A DNA stretch of 18,892 nucleotides from Candidatus Aminicenantota bacterium (GCA_004378665.1 SOIA01000117.1:1-18892); one strand, 5' to 3'. Shown: positions 5,088 to 13,048, counted from the stretch's first letter. The notes: generated by a model not told the origin, from the letters alone. Program-made: numbers and translations.

Positions 5088-6278
5088 TTGAAAAACATTA
5101 AAAATAAGAGTCCGTTTACCAGTGTCATTCATGCAGGGCAACATCCTGATCCTGTTTTTGGAGGAGTCTCCGTTCCCATCTATCAATCATCAACCTTTGC
5201 TTTTCAATCTGCAGAACAGGGAGCTTCCCGGTTTTCCGGCGAGGACAAAGGTTATATCTATACTCGGATAGGGAATCCAACAACAAAAGCCTTAGAGGAT
5301 AATATTGCCTCCCTCGAGGGCGGGTTTGGTGGCCTGGGAACATCTTCTGGCATGGCGGCCATAACCACCGTATTTATGGCATTCCTCGACAAAAACTCTC
5401 ACATCATAAGCACGGATGCTGTCTATGGGCCGTCGCGAACCGTTGTCGAGGATGTGTTTTCAAATTTTGGCGTTGAATATGACTATGTGGATACCTCCGA
5501 ACTAAAAAACATAAAGAAATGCATTAAATCAAATACAAAGCTGCTCTTTGTTGAAACTCCCGCAAACCCGACAATGAATCTCACCGATATCAAAGACTGT
5601 GCTGAGCTTGCGAAAAAAAATGGCCTCATCCTGGTTGTGGATAATACATTCGCAAGCCCCATACTCCAAAAGCCTCTGGACCTGGGTGCTGATATCGTTA
5701 TCCACAGTTTGACGAAATTTCTGAACGGACACAGCGATGTGGTCGGTGGAATGATTGTGACTAAAAAGGAAGACCTTTTTGTTAAAATTCAAAAAGTTCT
5801 CCGCATGATGGGAGGGACCATGGATCCCCACCAGGCCTGGCTTATTTTGCGAGGTGTGAAAACTCTTGCCTTGAGGATAGAAAAGAGCCAGGATAACGCC
5901 TTAAGGCTGGCCCGCTATTTAGAAAGCCACCCAAAAGTCAAATGGGTGAATCATCCTGGTCTCGAAAGCCATCCCCAGCATACTCTCGCTAAAAAGCAAA
6001 TGGATGGCTTTGGCTCCATGCTTTGCTTTGGACTGAAAGGAGGCTTTGATGCTGGGCGAAAAATGATTAATTCAGTCAAAATTTGCACATTAGCTGTCTC
6101 TCTTGGAGGCGTTGAAAGTCTCATCCAGCATCCGGCCAGCATGACTCATGCCAGTGTTTCGAAAGAGGAGCGAGAAAAAGCAGGGATCACCGATGATTTG
6201 GTTCGCCTTTCAGTCGGCTGTGAAGGATTCGAAGATTTAAAGGAGGATTTGGACCAAGCTCTCGCTGAATCAAACTGA
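5088..6278 (+). CDS. Trans-sulfuration PLP enzyme (cystathionine/methionine lyase or synthase type)
   Basis: At 396 residues this has the full length of Cys/Met-metabolism PLP enzymes. Visible motifs are YTRIGNPTTKALE (58-70), Y113 in AVYGPS stacking on the cofactor, D185 in VVDNTF, the Schiff-base lysine K210 in HSLTKFLNGHSDVVGG, and SLGGVESLIQHPASMTH near the C-terminus. These enzymes cleave or form cystathionine or split methionine. The residue after YG is Pro, not the Cys found in classical methionine gamma-lyases, so a gamma-lyase or gamma-synthase is at least as likely; sequence alone does not settle it. The start is TTG: ACGGAGGG precedes it at good spacing, and the nearby ATG 5083 meets a stop at once. 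Its place between two Fe-S modules suggests sulfur supply, but this is inference. Confidence 0.92.
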   Translation: MKNIKNKSPFTSVIHAGQHPDPVFGGVSVPIYQSSTFAFQSAEQGASRFSGEDKGYIYTRIGNPTTKALEDNIASLEGGFGGLGTSSGMAAITTVFMAFLDKNSHIISTDAVYGPSRTVVEDVFSNFGVEYDYVDTSELKNIKKCIKSNTKLLFVETPANPTMNLTDIKDCAELAKKNGLILVVDNTFASPILQKPLDLGADIVIHSLTKFLNGHSDVVGGMIVTKKEDLFVKIQKVLRMMGGTMDPHQAWLILRGVKTLALRIEKSQDNALRLARYLESHPKVKWVNHPGLESHPQHTLAKKQMDGFGSMLCFGLKGGFDAGRKMINSVKICTLAVSLGGVESLIQHPASMTHASVSKEEREKAGITDDLVRLSVGCEGFEDLKEDLDQALAESN

Positions 6279-6307
6279 AGCTTTGGTTTAATAGGAAAAA
6301 AAGCAGG

Positions 6308-7033
6308 ATGAACAACAAGCATTCCCTCCAGATGATCGTCGTCTACGACAATAATGCATTCGGTGAGAACCTCAAGGCAGACTGGGGATTTTCCTGTCTC
6401 ATCAGAGGACTGGAAAAGTCCGTCCTTTTCGATACAGGCACAAACGGGAAAATCTTGCTTTCTAACATGGAAAAGCTTGGAATTCATCCAGGAGAGATCG
6501 ACACAGTCTTCCTCTCCCACGAACATAAAGACCACACCGGAGGCCTTGAAGCTCTCTTAAACCTGAATTCCAGCGTTGAAGTCTGGCTTCCGAATTTTTT
6601 CTCTTCAAGCTTTAAAAATAAAATCAAAAACAAGGGATCGACTGTTAGAGAAGTCACAAACTTCCAAGAAATTTGTGAAGGCGCTTACACATCTGGGATA
6701 ATTGAAGGCTGGATCAAAGAGCAATCCTTGATCCTAAACACTGGGAAAGGGCTCATCCTGATCACAGGCTGCGCGCATCCCCAAATCGTTAAGATCATAG
6801 ATAGAGTGAAAAAACTTTTAAAGAAAAATATTCATCTGGTTTTTGGAGGTTTCCACATGGGTGCCTACAACGAAAACGAGATAAACGAAATCATAGGGCA
6901 ATTTCAAGACTCAAGAGTGAAGAAAGTGGGCCCATGTCATTGTACAGGTGATGAGGCCCGCAGGCTTTTTGCCGAGGAATACAAAGACGACTTCATAGAG
7001 ATTGGGGTAGGAAAAGTGATAAGAGTCCAATGA
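6308..7033 (+). CDS. MBL-fold metallohydrolase, DHPS-like family
   Basis: This 241-residue metallo-beta-lactamase-fold protein keeps the metal-binding set. H71, H73, D75 and H76 appear in LSHEHKDHTGG, H157 in TGCAHPQI, H183 in FGGFHMG, and H211 in GPCHCTGDEA. The FDTGTNG loop (41-47) and the CHCTG ending are typical of the group annotated as 7,8-dihydropterin-6-methyl-4-(beta-D-ribofuranosyl)-aminobenzene-5'-phosphate synthase-like, known from methanopterin biosynthesis in archaea. In bacteria the substrate is usually unknown and the family name should not be taken as function. No signal peptide is visible, so it is probably cytosolic. The stop overlaps the first MinD-type start (ATGA, 7030-7033). 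This co-location with ferredoxin-ATPases recurs in anaerobes and suggests a shared complex or pathway. Confidence 0.92.
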   Translation: MNNKHSLQMIVVYDNNAFGENLKADWGFSCLIRGLEKSVLFDTGTNGKILLSNMEKLGIHPGEIDTVFLSHEHKDHTGGLEALLNLNSSVEVWLPNFFSSSFKNKIKNKGSTVREVTNFQEICEGAYTSGIIEGWIKEQSLILNTGKGLILITGCAHPQIVKIIDRVKKLLKKNIHLVFGGFHMGAYNENEINEIIGQFQDSRVKKVGPCHCTGDEARRLFAEEYKDDFIEIGVGKVIRVQ

Positions 7034-7872
7034 TAATCTCAGTCGCCAGCGGTAAAGGAGGAACAGGAAAAACAACAGTCGCTGTCAATCTCGCTTTATC
7101 CTTGGACGAAAATCAATCCGTTCAATTTCTTGACTGCGATGTGGAAGAACCCAATGCGCATTTCTTCCTGAAACCTCAAATTCACAAGAGTCAGCCGGTC
7201 TTCCTCCCTGTTCCTGAAATCATTGAAGAAAAATGCACGTATTGCGGTAAATGTGCTGAAGTGTGTGCCTATAACGCTATTGCAGTCCTGAAAGATAATG
7301 TTCTTGTCTTTCCCGAACTCTGTCATGGATGCGGTGGGTGCAGCCTCTTGTGCCCGGAAAAAGCAATCAATGAAAAAGGGCAGAAAATCGGAAAAATCGA
7401 GTTTGGAGCCAGCAATGACATACAGTTCATTCACGGAAAACTCGACATAGGCCAGGCCATGTCTCCTCCTCTCATCAGGGAAGTCAAGAGGCATATAAAC
7501 TCCACAAAGACAGTCATCATCGATGCTCCTCCAGGAACATCCTGCCCTGTAGTGGAGTCAGTAAAAGGAAGCGATTTTTCTCTTCTTGTGACCGAACCGA
7601 CGCCTTTCGGCCTCAACGACCTTCACCTGGCTGCTGAAACATTGAAAAAACTTGAAATACCCTGTGGGGTTGTTATCAACCGTTCCGATATCGGGGATAG
7701 TCAGGTTGAGGAGTACTGCCTTGAGCAAAGCATTCCAGTCCTTATGACCATACCCATGGACCGGAACATAGCCGTGGCCTACTCCAAGGGAGAAAGCATC
7801 ATCGCAACTCAACCCGATTACAGGGAAAAATTCCAGGAATTATTCAGGAAGATACTTGCCATAAAAAAATGA
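7030..7872 (+). CDS. MinD-superfamily P-loop ATPase with inserted ferredoxin domain (first of pair)
   Basis: The 280-residue protein begins directly with the deviant Walker A, ASGKGGTGKTT (6-16), and DCDVEEPN is the switch. A 2x[4Fe-4S] ferredoxin is inserted after residue 60, with ligands C69, C72, C75, C79 and C98, C101, C104, C108, each in CxxCxxCxxxC. The ATPase fold then resumes (IIDAPPGTSCPVVES, Walker B region). This is the COG1149 architecture, described as MinD-type ATPases with an inserted ferredoxin; their substrate is not established. They are thought to couple ATP hydrolysis to electron or cluster movement. The start and stop both overlap neighbours by 4 bases, so the protein is very probably made in step with the MBL enzyme and the second ATPase. 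It is paralogous to the next gene, suggesting a heterodimer. Confidence 0.94.
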   Translation: MIISVASGKGGTGKTTVAVNLALSLDENQSVQFLDCDVEEPNAHFFLKPQIHKSQPVFLPVPEIIEEKCTYCGKCAEVCAYNAIAVLKDNVLVFPELCHGCGGCSLLCPEKAINEKGQKIGKIEFGASNDIQFIHGKLDIGQAMSPPLIREVKRHINSTKTVIIDAPPGTSCPVVESVKGSDFSLLVTEPTPFGLNDLHLAAETLKKLEIPCGVVINRSDIGDSQVEEYCLEQSIPVLMTIPMDRNIAVAYSKGESIIATQPDYREKFQELFRKILAIKK

Positions 7873-8759
7873 AACAGATCGTTATCATAAGCGGAAAAGG
7901 CGGAACAGGAAAAACAATCATCTCCGCTTCCTTCGCCTCTCTGGCTCAAAGCAAGGTTATGGTCGACAGCGATGTGGATGCTGCCAATCTCTATCTCCTC
8001 CTCCATCCAGATATCCAGGAAACCCATCAATTTTCTGGGGGAGTGAGGCCAAAAATCGATCAGCAAAAGTGCACCAATTGCGGCGAATGTGTGGACGCCT
8101 GCCGGTTCTCAGCAATTAGTGAGAGAGAAGACGGAGATATCATCATCGACCCCATCTCCTGTGAGGGATGTTCCGTTTGTTTTCACGTTTGTCCGGTAGA
8201 GGCGGTAGAAATGGAAAAAACCATATCAGGAGAATGGTTTGTCTCCCGTACTAAATACGGCCCCTTTGTACATGCCAAATTGGGGATCGGCGAAGAAAAT
8301 TCAGGGAAATTGGTCACCGAAATCAGGAGGAAAGCAAAAGAGATTGCTGAAAGAGACAACTTGGATATCGTTATCATTGACGGACCTCCTGGAATAGGCT
8401 GTCCGGTTATCGCCTCCCTTTCAGGAGCAGATTTGGCACTGGTTGTAACTGAACCCACCCTTGCTGGGATTCACGATATGGAACGAGTCGTGGAAATGGC
8501 TCATCATTTCAAGATCGAAACGGCATGCTGCATCAATAAATTTGACATCAACCCCGACAATTCAGTGAGAATCGAAAACTGGTGCCAAGAAAAATCTATT
8601 CCTTTCCTTGGAAAAATTCCCTTCGATGAGGAAGTGATAAAATCCCTGGTACAGCTCATCCCTTTAATCGAATACTCGAATAATTCAGCATCCAAAGAAA
8701 TAAAAAAAATTTGGAAAAGAATACAAAAAATTTGTTGCCGAGAGGAGAATATTAGATGA
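7869..8759 (+). CDS. MinD-superfamily P-loop ATPase with inserted ferredoxin domain (second of pair)
   Basis: Paralogue of the preceding gene, 296 residues, with the same layout. Walker A is ISGKGGTGKT (7-16), the switch is DSDVDAANLY (33-42), and the ferredoxin insert carries C68, C71, C74, C78 and C98, C101, C104, C108. Walker B is IIDGPPGIGCPV. Compared with the first copy, DVDAANL replaces DVEEPNA and the C-terminus is longer, so the two are diverged subunits rather than a recent duplication. It overlaps the genes on both sides by ATGA. The family has conserved pairing of two such ATPases side by side, which fits a heterodimer. The next gene encodes a membrane protein that could anchor it. 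Substrate unknown. Confidence 0.94.
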   Translation: MKQIVIISGKGGTGKTIISASFASLAQSKVMVDSDVDAANLYLLLHPDIQETHQFSGGVRPKIDQQKCTNCGECVDACRFSAISEREDGDIIIDPISCEGCSVCFHVCPVEAVEMEKTISGEWFVSRTKYGPFVHAKLGIGEENSGKLVTEIRRKAKEIAERDNLDIVIIDGPPGIGCPVIASLSGADLALVVTEPTLAGIHDMERVVEMAHHFKIETACCINKFDINPDNSVRIENWCQEKSIPFLGKIPFDEEVIKSLVQLIPLIEYSNNSASKEIKKIWKRIQKICCREENIR

Positions 8760-9733
8760 AAAAAACAGATTGGCAGTACCTGGTTGATACGCTCCTTTTC
8801 CTCTGTATTGTTGGGATTATCTTCATCGGTTTTCTGATGGGTCTCTTCCTTCCTCAAGGCCCTACAGCCCCGGAAAGCTCCAAATATTTCCTGGGCCTCC
8901 ACCGCCATCAATGGGGGAATATTCACTTATACCTGTCTATCGCCTTCACTGCCCTTGTCATCATCCATCTCATATTGAGCTGGAAGTGGATAAAGAGCAA
9001 GTCCCGTCAAATCTTTAAAAAGGGATGGATCTCTGTGTTGATCTTCACAGCTCTGGCCTCGATCCTTGTTCTCACAATTTTTTGGGCTCTTTATCCAAGA
9101 TATCCGGGCGCTTACGAAGATTACGGGGTAAGAGCCGGATCTAAGGCTAAACGGCAGCATTTATCAGAAGAAGGGCTCCCTATCCATGAAGAAAAAATCT
9201 TCCTTGAAGACGGATCCATAGCTATTATTATTGCCGGACAGACAACCCTGCGGCAACTGGAAAAAACCACCGGTATTCCGGCCAAAGAAATCGCTGAGAA
9301 CCTGGGACTTCCTGCGAAAGTTTCTTTGGATGAGTCCTTCGGGAGATTGAGAAAAAGATATCCTTTTACTTTACAGGACGTCAGGGACGTCGTCACTGAA
9401 GCCTTGAACAAACGCGCATCCCCGATTGAAAAAATAGAAGAAAAGAAAGAACCCTCTGAACACCAAGTGAAAAAGGGGGAAGAACCTGAGCATGAGCCGA
9501 AATTGACCAGGGGAGTGAGGGCCGAAGACCAATCAGGGATTCTGATAACAGGCAGAATGACTCTGTATGAAATCGAAAAAGAAACCGGAGTATCAGCTCG
9601 AAAGATAGCTGACAAATTGGGTCTTCCAGAGAGGGTATCTCTCGATGAAACCCTGGGAAGGCTGAGAAAAAGATATCTCTTTGCCATGCAGGACGTAAGA
9701 GATGCTGTTGCCGATTTAATGAAGGAAAAGTGA
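8756..9733 (+). CDS. DUF4405-like membrane protein with two C-terminal 62-residue repeats
   Basis: This 325-residue protein has three predicted membrane helices (about 8-32, 56-75 and 91-112). Histidines H49, H51, H57 and H71 sit at or in helix 2, a layout like DUF4405-type proteins that may bind haem. A soluble part follows with two related units (156-217 and 261-322) identical at 35 of 62 positions. Each has G-x-T-T/M-TL, then TG-x-x-A, then LGLP-x-x-VSLDE and GRLRKRY-x-F, ending QDVRD. Similar units occur at the ends of membrane-bound electron-transfer proteins in anaerobes; their ligand is unknown to me. The linker between them is Lys/Glu/Pro-rich. The ATGA overlap with the second ATPase suggests the units face the cytoplasm and dock it. 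The haem and docking ideas are inference. Confidence 0.83.
   Translation: MKKTDWQYLVDTLLFLCIVGIIFIGFLMGLFLPQGPTAPESSKYFLGLHRHQWGNIHLYLSIAFTALVIIHLILSWKWIKSKSRQIFKKGWISVLIFTALASILVLTIFWALYPRYPGAYEDYGVRAGSKAKRQHLSEEGLPIHEEKIFLEDGSIAIIIAGQTTLRQLEKTTGIPAKEIAENLGLPAKVSLDESFGRLRKRYPFTLQDVRDVVTEALNKRASPIEKIEEKKEPSEHQVKKGEEPEHEPKLTRGVRAEDQSGILITGRMTLYEIEKETGVSARKIADKLGLPERVSLDETLGRLRKRYLFAMQDVRDAVADLMKEK
9221..9406 (+). repeat. Repeat unit 1 of the DUF4405-like protein
   Basis: Encodes residues 156-217. It aligns without gaps to the unit at 9536-9721, 315 bases downstream. Divergence is distributed, indicating an old internal duplication, with the LGLP-VSLDE and GRLRKRY blocks best kept. Confidence 0.85.
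9536..9721 (+). repeat. Repeat unit 2 of the DUF4405-like protein
   Basis: Encodes residues 261-322, the C-terminal copy of the 62-residue unit. It ends only three residues before the stop, so the protein finishes on this domain. Confidence 0.85.
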
Positions 9734-9747
9734 AAGGAGAAAGAAGG

Positions 9748-11037
9748 ATGTCTGACAAAAACTCTTCTCAATCAAAACTATCCAAAGGGACTATTGAATT
9801 TAAGGCACCTCTTCTTGATCGTGCCTGGACATACATGCCCGAAGGAATTCGTCAAACTGTATCTTCAGAACCAATAATCCCTGCAATCGCCGCAAAAGCA
9901 AAAGTAATTGCCGCTCAGAATCCTGATTTTATCCGAAGTGATCAGGGTCAAATCGTCGGAATTTTCCCAGAAAAAGAAATCTATTACGGACCATCTTCGG
10001 GGCTGGAGGAATTGCGCGAATTGGTTGGGCAATTCTGGACTTTTGCTTACCGGCTAAAAAACAAAGAAGGGCTGCCATCTAACGGGTTGAGCAAAAAAAA
10101 TGTGGCCATTGTGTCAGGAGCAACGGAGGGACTTGCGATTGCCATGCATCTTTTTGCCTTCAATCAGAACGTCGGGCTCATGCCTCTCTACTGGAGCAAC
10201 TACAAGGGGATCATCTTGAACGCAGGTGGAAATCCTATCGTGGTTAAACTCTTCAATAAAAACTATAATATCGACTTTAAAAATGTTGAACAAATCATCA
10301 GAAAAAACAAAATCACCTCTCTCCTCATTAACTTTCCCAACAACCCTTCTGGAGACGTGTTGACCGAAGAGGAACTCCGAAAATTGGCCGACCTTGCCCG
10401 CCGATTGAATCTCATAATCATTTCTGATGAAGTCTATAACTTCATACGATACAAGGGAGAACCACAATCCATGCTGTCCTTTGCGCCCGAAAGAACGGTT
10501 GTCGTAAGCTCAGCGTCCAAGGAGTACCTCATCCCAGGAGCAAGAGTTGGGTATATCATAGCCGCTGAAGAAATGTTCACAAATTCTTGGATACCAAAGA
10601 TGATCCGATCCTTTTCTTCTTCGCCGAATGTACTCGGTCAACGCATTTTGGCTGATATTCTCAAGGATGAAGTGAAAGATTTTGAAGAGGACCGGTCTCC
10701 TCGAATTATCTCTGAGATTAAAAAAGAGCTTAGAACACGCTGTGAACTTATGATTTCTATCCTCAAAGAGAAAGAATTTGAACTTGCAGGAAGAGATAAA
10801 GATTTTCCTTCAGGAGCTATCAGCGTTCTGGCAAGACTGCCCAAGGATATTAAACTTGATGATAAAGCTTTAGTGGAAAAAGCTATGGAGCTTAAAAAAT
10901 TCAGTGCCGTGCCAGGCTCGGTTTTCGGAGCCCCAGGGTGTATCCGACTCGGCTATGCCGGCATGACTCAAGAAACAATCAAGAAGTTCTCTAAAAACCT
11001 CCAGGATGTTTTGGATTCTATTCGAAAAAAAAGCTGA
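9748..11037 (+). CDS. Class I/II PLP-dependent aminotransferase
   Basis: At 429 residues this has fold-type I aminotransferase length. Motifs run in order: GPSSGLEELRELV near 81-93, SGATEGL (123-129), FPNNPSG (196-202), SDEVYNF (226-232, with D227 for the pyridine nitrogen and Y230 for the phenol oxygen), SSASKEYLIPGARVGY with Schiff-base K258 and phosphate-binding R266, and a C-terminal GCIRLGYAG carrying the carboxylate-binding Arg. ATG 9748 is preceded at 8 bases by AGGAG. The earlier GTG 9730 would overlap the membrane-protein gene and has no ribosome site, so I prefer the ATG. The substrate cannot be read from sequence; the longer N-terminus (KAPLLDRAWTYMPEGIRQTV) is unlike plain AspAT. 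It is 14 bases after the preceding stop and so probably the last gene of that operon. Confidence 0.92.
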   Translation: MSDKNSSQSKLSKGTIEFKAPLLDRAWTYMPEGIRQTVSSEPIIPAIAAKAKVIAAQNPDFIRSDQGQIVGIFPEKEIYYGPSSGLEELRELVGQFWTFAYRLKNKEGLPSNGLSKKNVAIVSGATEGLAIAMHLFAFNQNVGLMPLYWSNYKGIILNAGGNPIVVKLFNKNYNIDFKNVEQIIRKNKITSLLINFPNNPSGDVLTEEELRKLADLARRLNLIIISDEVYNFIRYKGEPQSMLSFAPERTVVVSSASKEYLIPGARVGYIIAAEEMFTNSWIPKMIRSFSSSPNVLGQRILADILKDEVKDFEEDRSPRIISEIKKELRTRCELMISILKEKEFELAGRDKDFPSGAISVLARLPKDIKLDDKALVEKAMELKKFSAVPGSVFGAPGCIRLGYAGMTQETIKKFSKNLQDVLDSIRKKS

Positions 11038-11117
11038 TTCCTGTGCGAGTTTTAAATTTTTACTTTGAGGATAGAACATAAAACAAAATTATCATAAAAA
11101 ATTCATCTTTTTTCTGC

Positions 11118-11123
11118 TATAAT
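11118..11123 (+). promoter_or_regulatory. Consensus -10 box TATAAT upstream of the scaffold gene
   Basis: A perfect TATAAT lies in the AT-rich 160-base gap after the aminotransferase, about 75 bases before the NifU-like start. The -35 region 17-18 bases upstream (taaaaa) is poor, so activator-dependent or weak transcription is possible. No clear ribosome site precedes ATG 11198. Confidence 0.4.
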
Positions 11124-11197
11124 GACTGTTCTTCTCAATGCATTAACGCGGTTCTCACTCATGTTCGAGTAAACGAATCGATTTATATTTTCTCCAA

Positions 11198-11689
11198 ATG
11201 TCTCAAAAAAAGAAAAGCAACACTAACACTGAAGACATCGATAAATTTGCCCGGGAGCTCCAGGAACAGCTCATGGAGCAGATCAGGAAAAAATATTCTG
11301 ATGTGGTCATAGATCACTGGCAGAATCCACGAAATTTCGAAAAAATCGACAATCCGGATGGATACGCTTCTGCTAAAGGCTCCTGCGGAGACACGATGGA
11401 AATGTTCCTGAAAATGTCCAACGGCAAAATCTCGGAATGTGGATTTCAAACCGACGGCTGCGGCACAACCATAGCCTGCGGAAGCATCGCTACAGAATTG
11501 GCTCTGAAAAAATCCTTCATCCAGGCCCTCGCTACAGTCAGTGCCGATGAGATACTGAAAAAGCTGGGAGGGCTGCCTGAATCTGACATCCACTGCGCCG
11601 AACTGGCCGCCGAAGCTCTCAGACGCGCACTGGCCGATCATCTCTATCAGAAGAGAGCCCCCTGGAAAAAACAATACAGGCAGACTTGA
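11198..11689 (+). CDS. NifU/IscU-type Fe-S cluster assembly scaffold
   Basis: The 163-residue protein keeps the three-cysteine IscU site: C63 with D65 in GSCGD, C88 in TDGCGTTIACG, and H132-C133 in DIHCAELAAEA. Together with the opening VVIDHWQNPRNF, these are the scaffold signature on which [2Fe-2S] and [4Fe-4S] clusters are built. Extra cysteines C81 and C94 are present, as in the IACxS variants of anaerobes. An N-terminal Lys/Gln-rich stretch of about 30 residues precedes the domain. The start lacks a visible ribosome site; ATG 11273, after AGGA, is a weaker alternative that still keeps the whole domain. No cysteine desulfurase is encoded in this window, so the sulfur donor must be elsewhere or different. 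It begins a third metal-related gene group with the DUF6485 and radical SAM genes. Confidence 0.92.
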   Translation: MSQKKKSNTNTEDIDKFARELQEQLMEQIRKKYSDVVIDHWQNPRNFEKIDNPDGYASAKGSCGDTMEMFLKMSNGKISECGFQTDGCGTTIACGSIATELALKKSFIQALATVSADEILKKLGGLPESDIHCAELAAEALRRALADHLYQKRAPWKKQYRQT

Positions 11690-11722
11690 TTTTTTTATGA
11701 TCCCATAGTCACGGAGTTTAAC

Positions 11723-11926
11723 ATGAAAGAGTGTCAAGAGGAAAAAAACCTGAAAATCTGCAACTGTTCGTATGAACCCTGCAGCCGCAAAGGTGTATGC
11801 TGCGAGTGTATTCAGTATCATTGGAGAATGAACGAGCTTCCGGCCTGCCTCTTCCCAGATGACGTGGAAAGAACTTATGACCGCTCAATAAGAAGATTCA
11901 TCGAAACTTACAAGGACAGGATTTAA
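11723..11926 (+). CDS. DUF6485-family Cys-rich small protein
   Basis: A 67-residue protein with eight cysteines in its first 42 residues: C4, C13, C15, C20, C26, C27, C29 and C42. The run ICNCSYEPCSRKGVCCECIQ followed by MNELPACLFP is what I recognise as DUF6485, a small family of unknown function common in anaerobes. The Cys pattern would suit a zinc or Fe-S site. The C-terminal third is a charged helix (ERTYDRSIRRFIETYKDR). GGAG at 11713-11716 lies 6 bases before ATG. It sits 33 bases after the scaffold gene and 11 bases before the radical SAM gene, so it is probably co-transcribed with both. Confidence 0.88.
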   Translation: MKECQEEKNLKICNCSYEPCSRKGVCCECIQYHWRMNELPACLFPDDVERTYDRSIRRFIETYKDRI

Positions 11927-11937
11927 ACAGAGAAGCC

Positions 11938-12885
11938 TTGAGCAAAAAGCCAGAAGAAATCCTTCCCATTCATATTTACGGACCCGTTCCCTCCAGACGC
12001 CTGGGTTTTTCCCTCGGGATCGACATCATTCCTTTCAAAACATGCACTCTGGACTGCGTTTACTGTCAGCTGGGAAACACACCGAATAAAACTCTCCGGA
12101 GGGAGAAATTCTTTTCTTCTCCGGAAATTCTGGCCCAGATAAAAAGGAGGCTTTCATCCGGACAGAGGATCGACACCATCACCTTCTCCGGCTCCGGGGA
12201 GCCCACCCTGAATAAAATACTCGGAGAACTCATTGAGAATATCAAAAAAATGACTTCTATTCCTGTGACCGTTCTCACCAACAGCACTCTCCTCACCGAT
12301 AAAAACGTCCGAAAAGCACTGATGCAAGCCGACCTGGTCATCCCTTCTCTGGATGCGGCCACTCAGGAGGTTTTCCTCAAAACCAACAGGCCCTGCTCTC
12401 CGCTTCACATCAAAGAGATCATAGACGGATTGGTGAAGTTCCGTCAGGAATTCAAGGGCCGGATATGGCTCGAGGTCATGCTTGTGAAAGGCATGAATGA
12501 TTCTCTATCTCATATTCAAAAACTCAAGGAAGCCGCTTCCATGATTAAACCCGATAAAATCCAGCTCAACACGGTTGTTCGGCCTCCGGCAGAGAAATCT
12601 GCCCAGCCATTAAGCCATGATGAGCTGGAAAAGATAAAAAAAGTATTCGGAAAAAACTGCGAGATCATTACCAAATTCGACAAAAGACAGCAAACACCAC
12701 CTCAAAAGGATTTGGAAGGCACCATCCTGGACATGATTCGAAGAAGGCCAGTGACTCTCTCAGACATCTCGGTCTCTTTAGGAAGGCATGCCAACGAAGT
12801 CATAAAATATCTTGATTTCCTCCTTAACGAAGGGAAAATTCGGTCCGTTACCCATAAGGATTCCAAATACTACGAACCTACCTGA
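11938..12885 (+). CDS. Radical SAM protein (COG0731-type) with C-terminal winged helix
   Basis: The 315-residue protein carries the radical SAM cluster motif CTLDCVYC (C36, C40, C43), introduced by YGPVPSRRLG and FSLGIDIIP, and the SAM-binding SGSGEPT (84-90). Residues 255-315 form a winged-helix-like domain (ILDMIRRRPVTLSDIS...LDFLLNEGKIR). The opening IYGPVPSRRLGFSLGID is typical of the group often annotated as wyosine-like or as unassigned radical SAM proteins; the bacterial substrate is not known. The start is TTG: the next Met is after the CxxxCxxC motif and would remove it. No strong ribosome site is visible, and coupling to the DUF6485 gene (11-base gap) is likely. The C-terminal HTH could bind nucleic acid or a partner. 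Confidence 0.92.
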   Translation: MSKKPEEILPIHIYGPVPSRRLGFSLGIDIIPFKTCTLDCVYCQLGNTPNKTLRREKFFSSPEILAQIKRRLSSGQRIDTITFSGSGEPTLNKILGELIENIKKMTSIPVTVLTNSTLLTDKNVRKALMQADLVIPSLDAATQEVFLKTNRPCSPLHIKEIIDGLVKFRQEFKGRIWLEVMLVKGMNDSLSHIQKLKEAASMIKPDKIQLNTVVRPPAEKSAQPLSHDELEKIKKVFGKNCEIITKFDKRQQTPPQKDLEGTILDMIRRRPVTLSDISVSLGRHANEVIKYLDFLLNEGKIRSVTHKDSKYYEPT

Positions 12886-13048
12886 ACGAGTTGATTTGAC
12901 TTTATGGAGATGGCATTAGATTTAATCAGTTTGGCCGCAATAGAAAGAAAAAAGAGTGAGATATTTGTCTTTTCTTTATTAGAAAAAAAAGTAAAAGAAA
13001 AAACGATATTGGAATGCATGAATACAGGGCATTAGATAAGGGGTCAAG
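12886..13048 (+). other. Intergenic gap, 163 bases, AT-rich
   Basis: No gene fits here on either strand. TTGACT (12896-12901) resembles a -35 box, and TTTAAT (12921-12926) could be its -10, but the 19-base spacer is poor. A purine run with TTTTCT/AGAAAA complementarity (12970-12986) is too AT-rich for a terminator. AAGGGG precedes the next ATG. Confidence 0.3.

Noticed and set aside
7096..7616. Antisense open frames across the ATPase genes
   Set aside because: They follow the codon pattern of the strongly supported + strand genes and show no family motif.
9730..9747. GTG start for the aminotransferase giving six extra residues
   Set aside because: It overlaps the membrane-protein gene and lacks a ribosome site; ATG 9748 has AGGAG at 8 bases.
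11085..11105. Second Fur box upstream of the scaffold gene
   Set aside because: One GATAAT-type hexamer is present (minus strand) but the rest of the 19-base site matches poorly (about 12 of 19), close to chance in AT-rich DNA.
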